Below are positions 1 through 6,984 of a stretch of DNA of 10,292 bases, in pieces (position 1 is the first letter of the stretch; each line of letters begins with the position of its first letter). The DNA lies in contig JALHFZ010000072.1 in assembly GCA_022837505.1 (NCBI GenBank), forward strand, positions 1-10,292, given 5' to 3'. Position numbers and translations under genes: made by a program. Source of the DNA: Synergistaceae bacterium (GTDB lineage: Bacteria > Synergistota > Synergistia > Synergistales > Aminobacteriaceae). The notes beneath the pieces are model-generated. The model worked only from the letters and a program-made list of their open reading frames with translations, ran no database searches and had not been told where the DNA came from.

Positions 1-675
1 GAGCGAGCGGGGAAGGTCGTCACCCTGGGAGGCTCCACGGGGAGCATCTCCGTGATCGGCGCAGTCTCCCCTCCGGGAGGGGATTTCACCGAGCCCGTCA
101 CCAGGCACACGAAGCGGTTCATCCGATGCTTCTGGGCCCTCGACCAGCAGCTCGCCCACTCCCGCCACTTTCCGGCCATCAGCTGGACCGATTCATACAG
201 CGAATACGCCGACGAGGTGAAGGGGTGGTACGCCGCCCAGGTGAGCCCCGAATGGGCGACCCTCCGGGACAGGGCCCGGGACGTCCTCGCCCGGGACGAC
301 AAGATCCAGCAGATCATCCGCCTCGTGGGGGAGGACGTCCTTCCGGACGACCAGAAGCTGACGGCCCTCACGGCCTCCCTGCTCAAAAACGGCTATCTCC
401 AGCAGGGGGCCTTCGGCCCGGATTCCTATTGTCCTCCCGAGAAGGGGGTGGCCATCCTCGCCCTTCTTCTCGGCTTCAACGAAAAGGCCGAGAAGCTCCT
501 CGAAGGAGGATGCCCCTTCTCCCTTCTCAAGGGGCTTGACGAACTGGTGGAGCTGACCCACCTGCGGGAGATCCCCGCGGAGAGAACGAAAGTCTTCGAC
601 GATCTCAGGCGGCGGCTTTTCGACCGGATGGAGACCGTCTGCCGGGAGCGCATCGCTCCCCGAAGGGAGAAATAG
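1..675 (+). CDS. atpA: V/A-type ATP synthase subunit A (catalytic), 3' part
   Basis: This is the C-terminal 224 residues of the catalytic A subunit of a V/A-type ATPase, the peripheral ATP-hydrolysing or ATP-synthesising subunit of the rotary, membrane-bound H+ or Na+ pump. The frame is open from base 1, so the start and the P-loop lie outside the window. The run VIGAVSPPGGDFTEPVT is the hallmark segment of A subunits just after the nucleotide-binding core. FWALDQQLAHSRHFPAISW follows, as in the family, and then the helical C-terminal domain with YCPPEKGVAIL. The stop is TAG at 673-675. The ribosome binding site of the next gene lies inside its last codons, and subunit B starts two bases later, so the two are cotranscribed. 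An internal ATG at 52 is not the true start. The symbol follows bacterial V-type naming; ntpA is equivalent. Confidence 0.95.
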   Translation, partial: ERAGKVVTLGGSTGSISVIGAVSPPGGDFTEPVTRHTKRFIRCFWALDQQLAHSRHFPAISWTDSYSEYADEVKGWYAAQVSPEWATLRDRARDVLARDDKIQQIIRLVGEDVLPDDQKLTALTASLLKNGYLQQGAFGPDSYCPPEKGVAILALLLGFNEKAEKLLEGGCPFSLLKGLDELVELTHLREIPAERTKVFDDLRRRLFDRMETVCRERIAPRREK

Positions 676-677
676 CC

Positions 678-2063
678 ATGCCCTTTACGGAATACGTGGG
701 GGTGAATCGGATCAGCGGCCCCTTCCTCCTGCTCTCGGGGATTCCCGGAGCGGGGTACGACGAAATCGTGGATGTGATCCCCTCCGACGGGAAGGTCCGC
801 CGGGGGCGAGTCGTCCTCGTGGACGAAAAGTCCACCCTCGTGCAGGTCTTCTCCGGTACGGAGGGGCTCGTCCCCTCCTCCACGGCCGTGCGCTTTCTCG
901 GCCGGGAGCTCGAGATCTCCCTCTCCCCCTCCCTCCTTGGGCGGACCTTCAACGGCCTCGGAGAGCCCCGGGACGGCTGCGGCCCCGTGCTCGGAGGCAT
1001 CCGCCGTCCCGTGAGCGGTTCCCCCATCAACCCCCTCGCCCGGGAGTACCCGAGGGATTTCATCTCCACGGGGATCTCCTCCCTGGACGTCCTGCTCACC
1101 CTGATCCGGGGGCAGAAGCTGCCCATCTTCTCGGGGAACGGCCTTCCCCACAACCAGCTGGCCGTGCAGATCGCCACCCAGTCAAAGCTCGTGGGGGCGG
1201 AGAACTTCGCAGTGGTCTTCGCCGGCGTGGGCATAAAGCACGACGACGCCGCCTACTTCGCGAGCCGCCTCTCCGCCCGGGGGCAGGGGCGGAACCTCCT
1301 GCTCTTTCTCAACCTCGCCGACGACCCGGTCATCGAACGGATCGCCACCCCCCGGTTCGCCCTCACGGCGGCGGAATACCTCGCCTTCGACCTGGGCATG
1401 CACGTCCTCGTCATTATGACGGACATGACGAGCTACTGTGAGGCCCTCCGGGAGCTCTCCGTGGCCCGGGGGGAGGTCCCCAGCAGAAAGGGGTACCCCG
1501 CCTATCTCTACAGCGACCTCGCCTCCCTCTACGAACGGGCGGGGGTGCTCCGCTCGGGGAGGGGAAGCGTCACCCAGATCCCCATCCTCACCATGCCGAA
1601 CGACGACATCACCCACCCCATCCCCGACCTCACGGGGTTCATCACCGAGGGGCAGATCGTCCTCTCGAGGGACCTCGAAGCCCGGGGTATCTACCCCCCC
1701 GTGGAGATTCTGCCGAGCCTCTCCCGCCTCATGAAGGACGGCATCGGAAAGGGGTACACCCGGGAGGACCACCCCGGACTCGCCGGGCAGCTCTTCGCCT
1801 CCTACAGCCGGGTGAACGAGGTCCGGGCCCTGGCAGGGGTCGTCGGGGAGGACGAGGTAAGCAAGGCGGACAAGGCCTCCCTGGCCTTCGGCGACGCCTT
1901 CGAGCATACCTTTCTCAACCAGGGTGCCGAGGAGAACCGGGAGATCGGCCAGTCCCTCGATATGGGGTGGGAGCTTCTCTCCCTCCTTCCCGCTCCTGAG
2001 CTCACCCGCCTCTCCCTCGAAGAGATCGGGAAATACATCAAAAAAACCCCTCCCAAGGCATGA
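678..2063 (+). CDS. atpB: V/A-type ATP synthase subunit B (non-catalytic)
   Basis: Complete 461-residue B subunit, the usual length for the family. It alternates with A in the A3B3 head and contributes to the nucleotide sites without being catalytic. Family segments seen in order: an N-terminal beta-barrel with ISGPFLLL (residues 12-19), FNGLGEPRDG (91-100), and PIFSGNGLPHNQLAVQIA (149-166). This last is the B-type replacement for a P-loop and lacks GKT. Then come RKGYPAYLYSDLASLYERAG and, near the C-terminus, FLNQGAEENREIGQSLDMGW. The ATG at 678 is two bases after the stop of subunit A, with a GGGAG ribosome binding site inside that gene. In many operons (for example ntpFIKECGABD) subunit D follows B. 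Here a long hairpin and a convergent gene follow instead, so D must be upstream or elsewhere if it is present. Usage of ntpB is equivalent. Confidence 0.96.
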   Translation: MPFTEYVGVNRISGPFLLLSGIPGAGYDEIVDVIPSDGKVRRGRVVLVDEKSTLVQVFSGTEGLVPSSTAVRFLGRELEISLSPSLLGRTFNGLGEPRDGCGPVLGGIRRPVSGSPINPLAREYPRDFISTGISSLDVLLTLIRGQKLPIFSGNGLPHNQLAVQIATQSKLVGAENFAVVFAGVGIKHDDAAYFASRLSARGQGRNLLLFLNLADDPVIERIATPRFALTAAEYLAFDLGMHVLVIMTDMTSYCEALRELSVARGEVPSRKGYPAYLYSDLASLYERAGVLRSGRGSVTQIPILTMPNDDITHPIPDLTGFITEGQIVLSRDLEARGIYPPVEILPSLSRLMKDGIGKGYTREDHPGLAGQLFASYSRVNEVRALAGVVGEDEVSKADKASLAFGDAFEHTFLNQGAEENREIGQSLDMGWELLSLLPAPELTRLSLEEIGKYIKKTPPKA

Positions 2064-2064
2064 C

Positions 2065-2105
2065 AGCCTCAGAGGTCTTGCCCCAGGGGCAAGATCTCTG
2101 AGGCT
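2065..2105 (+). terminator. Long hairpin after the V-ATPase genes
   Basis: Two 20-base arms, 2065-2084 and 2086-2105, are complementary throughout except for one G-T pair, and begin one base after the stop of subunit B. In RNA this gives about 18 base pairs with a small CCAGG-type loop. The sequence after it (CTTCCTGCATTTTCC) is only weakly T-rich, so it is an imperfect intrinsic terminator. It lies between two convergent genes and could also protect a transcript 3' end. No T-run follows directly on the other strand. Confidence 0.7.
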
Positions 2106-2130
2106 CTTCCTGCATTTTCCCGGAAATCCC

Positions 2131-2493
2131 CTACTTTTTCTTTCCCGACCGGGAGAGGAGCCAGTCCCTCAGCACCACGGCCTGGTTGTTCTTTTCGTCC
2201 TTCGCGCCGTAGAGGAGGGTGATCCGCCCCTTTCCGCACTCCTCCAGCAGGGTCTTCAGCAGATCCGGCTTCTCCTCGAGTTCAGCCCTATATTCTTTTT
2301 TGAATTCCCCGAACTTTTCCGGGTCGTGGTGAAATTCCTTCCGCAGCTCCGTGCTCGGAGCCGCTTCCTTCAGCCAGAGATCGGCCTTCACCTTCTCCTT
2401 CGTCAAACCCCGGGGCCAGAGACGGTCCACGAGGATGCGGCATCCGTCCTCTTCTTCGGCGGGCTCGTAGACCCGCTTGATCCGGATATCCAT
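2131..2493 (-). CDS. DUF488 family protein (YeaO-like)
   Basis: A 120-residue cytoplasmic protein of the DUF488/YeaO family. Typical family segments are ILVDRLWPRGL (residues 20-30), LKEAAPSTELRKEFHHDP (41-58), FKKEYRAEL (64-72) and ITLLYGAKDEKNNQAVVL (91-108). Length and composition fit the family, whose biochemical role is unknown. The start at 2493 is preceded by GGAGG nine bases upstream. That site sits within the last codons of nhaC, and only four bases separate the nhaC stop from this ATG, so the two genes are almost certainly cotranscribed and perhaps translationally coupled. The basic tail SRSGKKK is ordinary for the family. The gene ends 25 bases from the hairpin following atpB, with which it converges. 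No link to antiporter function is shown beyond the operon arrangement. Confidence 0.88.
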   Translation of the reverse strand: MDIRIKRVYEPAEEEDGCRILVDRLWPRGLTKEKVKADLWLKEAAPSTELRKEFHHDPEKFGEFKKEYRAELEEKPDLLKTLLEECGKGRITLLYGAKDEKNNQAVVLRDWLLSRSGKKK

Positions 2494-2497
2494 CCTT

Positions 2498-3907
2498 CTA
2501 TTCCTCCTTTCCTTTTTTCTCCGACGGCCAGAGGGCCGTCTCCGTAAGGGCGTAGATCCAGGCGGTGACCACGCCGAGATAACACAGCAAAGCCCAGGGG
2601 GCGTAGGCGGCCACGGGGACGCCGAGGACCGAGGAGAGATATATCCCCGCGGCGGACCAGGGAACGAGGGGGACTATCATGGTCCCCGAATCCTCGAGGG
2701 TGCGGGAGAGGACCCTTCTTGAGACGTTCAGGGAGTCGGCCATCCCCAGGAACATGGTGCCCGGGATGATCTCGCTGAGGTAGGAGTTCCCCGTGGAGAT
2801 GCTCACCAACAGGCCTGAAAGGGAGACGGCGAGGACGAACCTCCCCCTGCTGAGGCCGATGAAGGAATCCTGCAGCTTCCGGCTGACCGCCCGGAAGACC
2901 CCGGTAATCTCAAGCTGTCCGGCAAAGAGAAAGCAGACGGAGACCACCGCCGCCACACCCCCCATGAAGAGGAGGCCCCCCCGGCCCATAAGTTCGTCGA
3001 GGGAGGCAGACCCTGTGACGACCCGCGGTCCGGCGGCCAGGGCCCGGAGGATCTCCCCCGGGGTATACCCCTGGTAGAGGGCGAAGGGGAGGGCCGAGAG
3101 GACGGCCACCCAGAGGACGAGAAAGATGGAATGGCGCCTCCATGCCAGCACCAGCAGAAGGATCGGCGGGAGAAGAAGGAGAGGGGTCATCCGGAAGGCC
3201 CCCTGGAGGGAGGAGATCATGGAGCTCATGAGATCTCCCTTCAGATTTTCCCCCGGGGAACCCCCGATAAGGGCGTAGAGGCCGAGGGAGAGGAAAAAAC
3301 CGGGGAGGGTGGTCCAGAGCATCCCGCGGATATGGTCCACCACGTCCACCTCAGCAACGGCGGCGGCGAGCACCGTGGTGTCGCTGACGGGGCTGAGCTT
3401 GTCGCCGAAATAGGCCCCTCCTACGATGGCCCCCGCAGTGACCGGAGCGGGTATGCCGAGCCCCTCGGCGATGGCCATGAAGGCGATGCCGAAGGTCCCG
3501 GCGGTCCCCCAGGATGTGCCGGTGAGCAGGGAGGCCAGGGAACAGATAAGGAAGACCGAGGGGAGAAAGACCGCCGGAGAGAGAAGGCGAAGGCCTGACC
3601 AGACGAGGTAGGGGATGGTTCCCGCCATGATCCATGCGGCGATGAGGGGGCCGACGCTGAGGAGGATGGCGAGGGCTCCGGAGGAGCGGCCGAGGAGGGG
3701 AGCCACCCCTCTGCTGAAAAGATCGGCCAGGGAAAAGCCGTAGACCCCCCGGAAGAGAGCCGTGGTGAAGAGTCCGCTCGCCAGGAGGAGCACCACGATA
3801 TTCATATCGAAGACGAGTTTCCCTCCGGCAAGGATGGCGAAGACCCCTCCGAGGACGAGGAGGGCTCCCCGGAAGGAGACCCCTCTTTTCCGCCCGGCCT
3901 TTTCCAT
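2498..3907 (-). CDS. nhaC: NhaC family Na+/H+ antiporter
   Basis: A 469-residue polytopic inner-membrane protein with about 11-12 hydrophobic segments, assigned to the NhaC antiporters, which exchange cytoplasmic Na+ for external H+. Diagnostic segments: GTSWGTAGTFGIAFM (from about residue 130), GAYFGDKLSPVSDTT (about 164-178), STGNSYLSEIIPGTMF in the second half, and EDSGTMIVPLVPW (about 405-417). These two internally similar SDT and EDSGT regions are the NhaC hallmark. I chose the ATG at 3907 because a G-rich ribosome binding site (GAGGGGGG) lies about nine bases upstream. An in-frame ATG at 3952 would add 15 residues that look non-membrane and have a poorer site, and a GTG at 3916 is also possible. 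Substrate (Na+/H+ or malate/lactate-type exchange, as in some relatives) cannot be told from sequence alone. It heads a two-gene unit with the DUF488 gene. Confidence 0.9.
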   Translation of the reverse strand: MEKAGRKRGVSFRGALLVLGGVFAILAGGKLVFDMNIVVLLLASGLFTTALFRGVYGFSLADLFSRGVAPLLGRSSGALAILLSVGPLIAAWIMAGTIPYLVWSGLRLLSPAVFLPSVFLICSLASLLTGTSWGTAGTFGIAFMAIAEGLGIPAPVTAGAIVGGAYFGDKLSPVSDTTVLAAAVAEVDVVDHIRGMLWTTLPGFFLSLGLYALIGGSPGENLKGDLMSSMISSLQGAFRMTPLLLLPPILLLVLAWRRHSIFLVLWVAVLSALPFALYQGYTPGEILRALAAGPRVVTGSASLDELMGRGGLLFMGGVAAVVSVCFLFAGQLEITGVFRAVSRKLQDSFIGLSRGRFVLAVSLSGLLVSISTGNSYLSEIIPGTMFLGMADSLNVSRRVLSRTLEDSGTMIVPLVPWSAAGIYLSSVLGVPVAAYAPWALLCYLGVVTAWIYALTETALWPSEKKGKEE

Positions 3908-4006
3908 TTTCCTCACCCCCCCCTCTATTATGCCCCTCCGGGACGGTTTCATCCTCTTCCGCCCCCTTCAGGGAACCTGAGACGGGGGAAGAGTGGTTCC
4001 CAAGGC

Positions 4007-4046
4007 CCGACAGACCATGCCTTTGTCTGGTACAATCCCATTGTAC
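4007..4046 (+). promoter_or_regulatory. Candidate promoter with overlapping palindromic operator
   Basis: The extended -10 element TGG-TACAAT (4028-4036) has a weak -35 match, CCGACA (4007-4012), 18 bases before the -10 hexamer. The perfect inverted repeat GTACAAT-CCC-ATTGTAC (4030-4046) lies exactly on the -10. A dyad there is the usual place for a repressor site. Because the repeat is symmetric, TACAAT is also presented on the opposite strand (4045-4040), facing nhaC. The gene start at 4094 is about 50 bases downstream. This is read from sequence only; no regulator is identified. Confidence 0.5.
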
Positions 4047-4093
4047 GAGATATTTCCAATAGGGAAACTCCCCAGGATCTGGAGGAAGAGAGA

Positions 4094-5860
4094 ATGACTC
4101 GATTCCCGTTTTCCACCGTTGAAGAGAAGGGAAGGGAAAAAGAGCTGATGCTTCTTTTTTCGAACCTTTTTTACGAAAACGGCTCCCTCATGCTTCTCAT
4201 AGACCCCGAGACGGGTGCCATTATTGAGGCAAACGAGGCTGCCGTCAATTTTTACGGATATCCTCCGGAGGAGCTTCTCAAAAAGAGAATCTTCGATCTG
4301 AACACCCTCCCCAAGGAGGAGGTTCTGAAGCGGATGGAGGAGGCGGCGGCGAAGCACCGGGGAAATTTCCGCTTTTGCCACCGGAAAAAATCCGGAGCAG
4401 TCTGCGAAGTGGAGGTCTTCAGCACCCTTCTGAACTGGAATGAGCAGAGGGTGCTCTGTTCCATCATCCACGACATATCGGACATACGGCGCACCGAGAC
4501 CAATCTCGAGGTGAAGTCGGCCTTCCTCGCCCAGCTTTTCTCCCATGCCCCCCTCGCCATCCACCACAGCAGCCTCGACGGCAGAATTATCTCGGCAAAC
4601 CGGGCCTCCAAGGATATCTTCGGCTATTCCCCGGAAGAGATGAGGGGGAGATTCATTGATGATCTCATCGCCCTCCCCGAGACCCTCGAGGATGCCCTGT
4701 CAAATACTAACCGGGTTGTCGCCGGAGAGACAATTTTCTTCGAGGGAGCCAGAAGACGGAAGAACGGAGACCATATCCACGTGAAGGGGACGGCCTTCCC
4801 CATCATTTTGAAGGGGAAACGGGTGGGGTGCTACAGTATCTACATGGACCAGACCCAGATGAAGCAGGCGGAAAACCGGCTGCGGGTCAGCGAGGAACGG
4901 TACCGCTGTCTAGTGGAGGACATCCCCGCCATGGTCTGCTCCTTCGATGAAGAGGGGCGGTTCTCCTTCGTCAACAGGGAATTCTGCGCCTTCGCCTCCC
5001 ACTCTCCCGAGGAGCTTATGGGGATTTCCTGCTTTGAATTCCTCAGCGAGATCTCCCTTGAGTCCCTGAGAGCCCACCTGAAAGCCCTTTCTCCCTCCCG
5101 GCCTGCCGCCACGGCGGAAATTCCCGTCGTAGGAGGGGACGGTTCAAACCGGTGGCACCGCTGGACGATCCGGCTCTTTACGGAGCACCCCGGTGGAGGG
5201 AAGGAATTTCACGCCGTTGGGCAGGACATCACCGAGTCGAAACTCGTCCAGACCACCCTCGCCGAGAATCTCACCCGGATGGAGCGCATCTTCAGCGAGA
5301 CCATCGACGTCCTCGCCTCCGCCACGGAGGCCAAGGACCCCTACACCTCCGGCCATCAGCGCCAGGTTGCCCGGCTCGCGAAGGCCATCGCTGCGGAGAT
5401 GGGGTATTCCCCCTCCTTCGTGAAGGGGGTTGAGCAGGCCTCCCTCGTCCACGACATAGGCAAGATCGAGGTGCCCGGTGAAATCCTGAGCAAACCGGGA
5501 AAGCTCTCCCCCCTCGAGTTCGAGCTCATCAAGGGCCACTCCCGGGCCGGAGCGGTTATCCTCAGCAAAATCCACCTTCCCTGGCCCCTCCACGACATCG
5601 TCGGCCAGCACCATGAGCGCATGGACGGCACAGGCTACCCCGACGGGCTCACGGGAGACCAGATCCTTCCCGAGGCACGGATCATCGCCGTGGCGGACAT
5701 CGTGGACGCCATGGCCTCCTACCGTCCCTACCGCCCCGCCCTGGGCCTGGAAGCGGGGCTCACGGAGATCGAGCGCCTTCGGGGAACGGGCCTCGATGAA
5801 GATGTGGTGGACGCCTGCCTCCGCCTCTTCCGGGAGGAACGGTTTTCCCTGATCTCCTAG
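4094..5860 (+). CDS. PAS-PAS-PAS-HD-GYP phosphodiesterase
   Basis: A 588-residue protein with three PAS-type sensor domains and a C-terminal HD-GYP domain, which in this family hydrolyses cyclic di-GMP (some members act on cGAMP). PAS 1 spans about 25-135 (IDPETGAIIEANEAAVNFYGY), PAS 2 about 145-258 (SLDGRIISANRASKDIFGYS), and PAS 3 about 268-385 (FDEEGRFSFVNREFCAFASHS), ending QDITESK. A short helical linker leads to HD-GYP at about 395-585. Metal and catalytic residues are intact: H421, H453-D454 with K457 (HDIGK), H482, H506-H507, and the signature HHERMDGTGYP (506-516). There is no signal peptide or membrane segment, so it should be cytoplasmic and sense an intracellular or diffusible cue; PAS ligands cannot be told. 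The start ATG has GGAGG eight bases upstream. There is no receiver domain or GGDEF domain. Its stop overlaps that of the convergent gene by four bases. Confidence 0.93.
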   Translation: MTRFPFSTVEEKGREKELMLLFSNLFYENGSLMLLIDPETGAIIEANEAAVNFYGYPPEELLKKRIFDLNTLPKEEVLKRMEEAAAKHRGNFRFCHRKKSGAVCEVEVFSTLLNWNEQRVLCSIIHDISDIRRTETNLEVKSAFLAQLFSHAPLAIHHSSLDGRIISANRASKDIFGYSPEEMRGRFIDDLIALPETLEDALSNTNRVVAGETIFFEGARRRKNGDHIHVKGTAFPIILKGKRVGCYSIYMDQTQMKQAENRLRVSEERYRCLVEDIPAMVCSFDEEGRFSFVNREFCAFASHSPEELMGISCFEFLSEISLESLRAHLKALSPSRPAATAEIPVVGGDGSNRWHRWTIRLFTEHPGGGKEFHAVGQDITESKLVQTTLAENLTRMERIFSETIDVLASATEAKDPYTSGHQRQVARLAKAIAAEMGYSPSFVKGVEQASLVHDIGKIEVPGEILSKPGKLSPLEFELIKGHSRAGAVILSKIHLPWPLHDIVGQHHERMDGTGYPDGLTGDQILPEARIIAVADIVDAMASYRPYRPALGLEAGLTEIERLRGTGLDEDVVDACLRLFREERFSLIS

Positions 5861-6843
5861 ACTTTTCCTTTCTTGCGCCCCTCCGCTATCAGTGCGGGGA
5901 GACGGGTTGCCCCCTCCTCCTCCAGATAATCAATCCAAAGCGAATATTTCTTTCCGTCCTTCATTGCAAGGGTGAGCGTCCGTCCTGTGTTCCCCTCCAT
6001 GGCGATGGTCGGGCCAACCAGCCGCCATCCTCCGGGAAAAAGAGAGGCAAGGCGCATCAGGGCCGATAATTTTTTCGGCTTCTCCCTTTTCAGCGTCACG
6101 GTCTTCATCTCCCCATAGGGAAGAAACTTCCACCCCGTGAGGGTCCTCCAGCGGAGGCCGCCCTCTTCGGAAGCAATCTGAAGGGTCCCATAGCGGGCGG
6201 TGAGAAAAAGCAGAAGAAGGGCGAGTGAACCGGGGATCCAGAACATCAGGGGGGCGAGAATATTTCCCCCTCCCAGGGGATACCCCCACCCGTGAGCTGA
6301 GGAGAGGAGAAAGGGCAGCCCCCAGAAAAAGAGGGCCAGGAAAAAGGCCAGAAAGTCGGGCACCAGAACGGAGCGGGACCGAATGTAACGGAAGGCACCC
6401 GGTACGGCCGGGGCCCGGGGAAGATAGATGTAGACTGCAAGGGCAAGAAGAGGGGCAATCCACAGCCATCTCCGGAAGGGAAAGCGGACCTCTCCGGGAA
6501 GGCCTTTCATATCCCAGGATGGATGAATCCGGACATCAAGAAGTTTTTCTCCCGCCCGAAAGACCCCTCTCAGCAGGGAATGCTCCTTCAGGGGAGCGGC
6601 AAGGAAGGAAACTTTTTGTGTGGATAAGTAAGACACATCATCCACAATGACCCCAGACGAAAGGGCCTCGGATAGTGCGGCTTCTTCCTCTTTTTCCAGC
6701 GAAAAAGCCCTCCCTCCCGGCTTCAGCTCCTCCTCCGGCGTTAAAGGGCGGATCTCCGTCACCGAAGAGGGGGACCAGAAGGCGAGGGCCACCCCTGCAA
6801 AGAGGAGCAGCAGGGGGACAAAACGGCGCAGCAGCTCTCTCAT
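5857..6843 (-). CDS. Membrane protein of unknown function, possible PH-like C-terminal domain
   Basis: I do not recognise this 328-residue protein. It opens with a signal anchor (hydrophobic residues 8-23), followed by an acidic, probably extracytoplasmic region of about 100 residues (24-124). Then come three hydrophobic segments, about 125-141, 161-181 and 196-216, and a C-terminal soluble region (218-328). That last region (RYGTLQIASEEGGLRWRTL and later TLTLAMKDGKKYSLWIDYLEE) has the strand pattern of bacterial PH-like domains, in which a line describing a field in the membrane leads into a small barrel. This is a pattern judgement only. With four membrane passes and an inside N-terminus, the C-terminus would be cytoplasmic. 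The start at 6843 has GGAAGGAG seven bases upstream. It is a single gene, divergent from the propeller gene and convergent with the HD-GYP gene, sharing a CTAG at the two stops (5857-5860). Confidence 0.8.
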   Translation of the reverse strand: MRELLRRFVPLLLLFAGVALAFWSPSSVTEIRPLTPEEELKPGGRAFSLEKEEEAALSEALSSGVIVDDVSYLSTQKVSFLAAPLKEHSLLRGVFRAGEKLLDVRIHPSWDMKGLPGEVRFPFRRWLWIAPLLALAVYIYLPRAPAVPGAFRYIRSRSVLVPDFLAFFLALFFWGLPFLLSSAHGWGYPLGGGNILAPLMFWIPGSLALLLLFLTARYGTLQIASEEGGLRWRTLTGWKFLPYGEMKTVTLKREKPKKLSALMRLASLFPGGWRLVGPTIAMEGNTGRTLTLAMKDGKKYSLWIDYLEEEGATRLPALIAEGRKKGKV

Positions 6844-6984
6844 GGTGTTCTCCTTCCGATGAATATTCCGGGGTTTATCATCCGAATATCCATGATATTA
6901 TAAATGAAGAGAACACTCCGGCGGGAGTACAAAATCTTTGCCGGTATTTTTTTATGAAAAAATAATGCAGGGAGGTAACAGACC
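6844..6984. promoter_or_regulatory. AT-rich divergent promoter region with palindromes
   Basis: This 141-base gap between divergent genes is much richer in A and T than the rest of the window. For the (-) membrane-protein gene there is a perfect -10 TATAAT (6902-6897), without a clear -35. For the (+) gene, TTATCA (6875-6880) lies 18 bases before TATAAA (6899-6904). TTGCCG (6938-6943) with AATAAT (6961-6966) also has good spacing, but would start transcription inside the ribosome binding site. Two symmetric sequences are present: GAATATTC (6861-6868) and AATATC-CAT-GATATT (6885-6899), the second overlapping the candidate -10 boxes. The (+) ribosome binding site is GGGAGGT (6970-6976). Confidence 0.45.

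Noticed and set aside
426..1907. Long (-) strand open frames opposite the V-ATPase genes (for example 426-1151 and 1182-1907)
   Set aside because: They are mirror frames of clear A and B subunit genes in GC-rich DNA. Their proteins are low-complexity (G, E, R, P-rich), with no recognisable domain and no ribosome binding site.
2112..2128. TTTCC/GGAAA palindrome after the atpB hairpin
   Set aside because: Five-base arms with almost no loop; expected by chance and no added function is evident.
6916..6953. CCGGC/GCCGG with following TATTTTTTTA as a terminator
   Set aside because: The stem is only five base pairs with a 17-base loop, and it lies between divergent promoters where no transcript needs ending.
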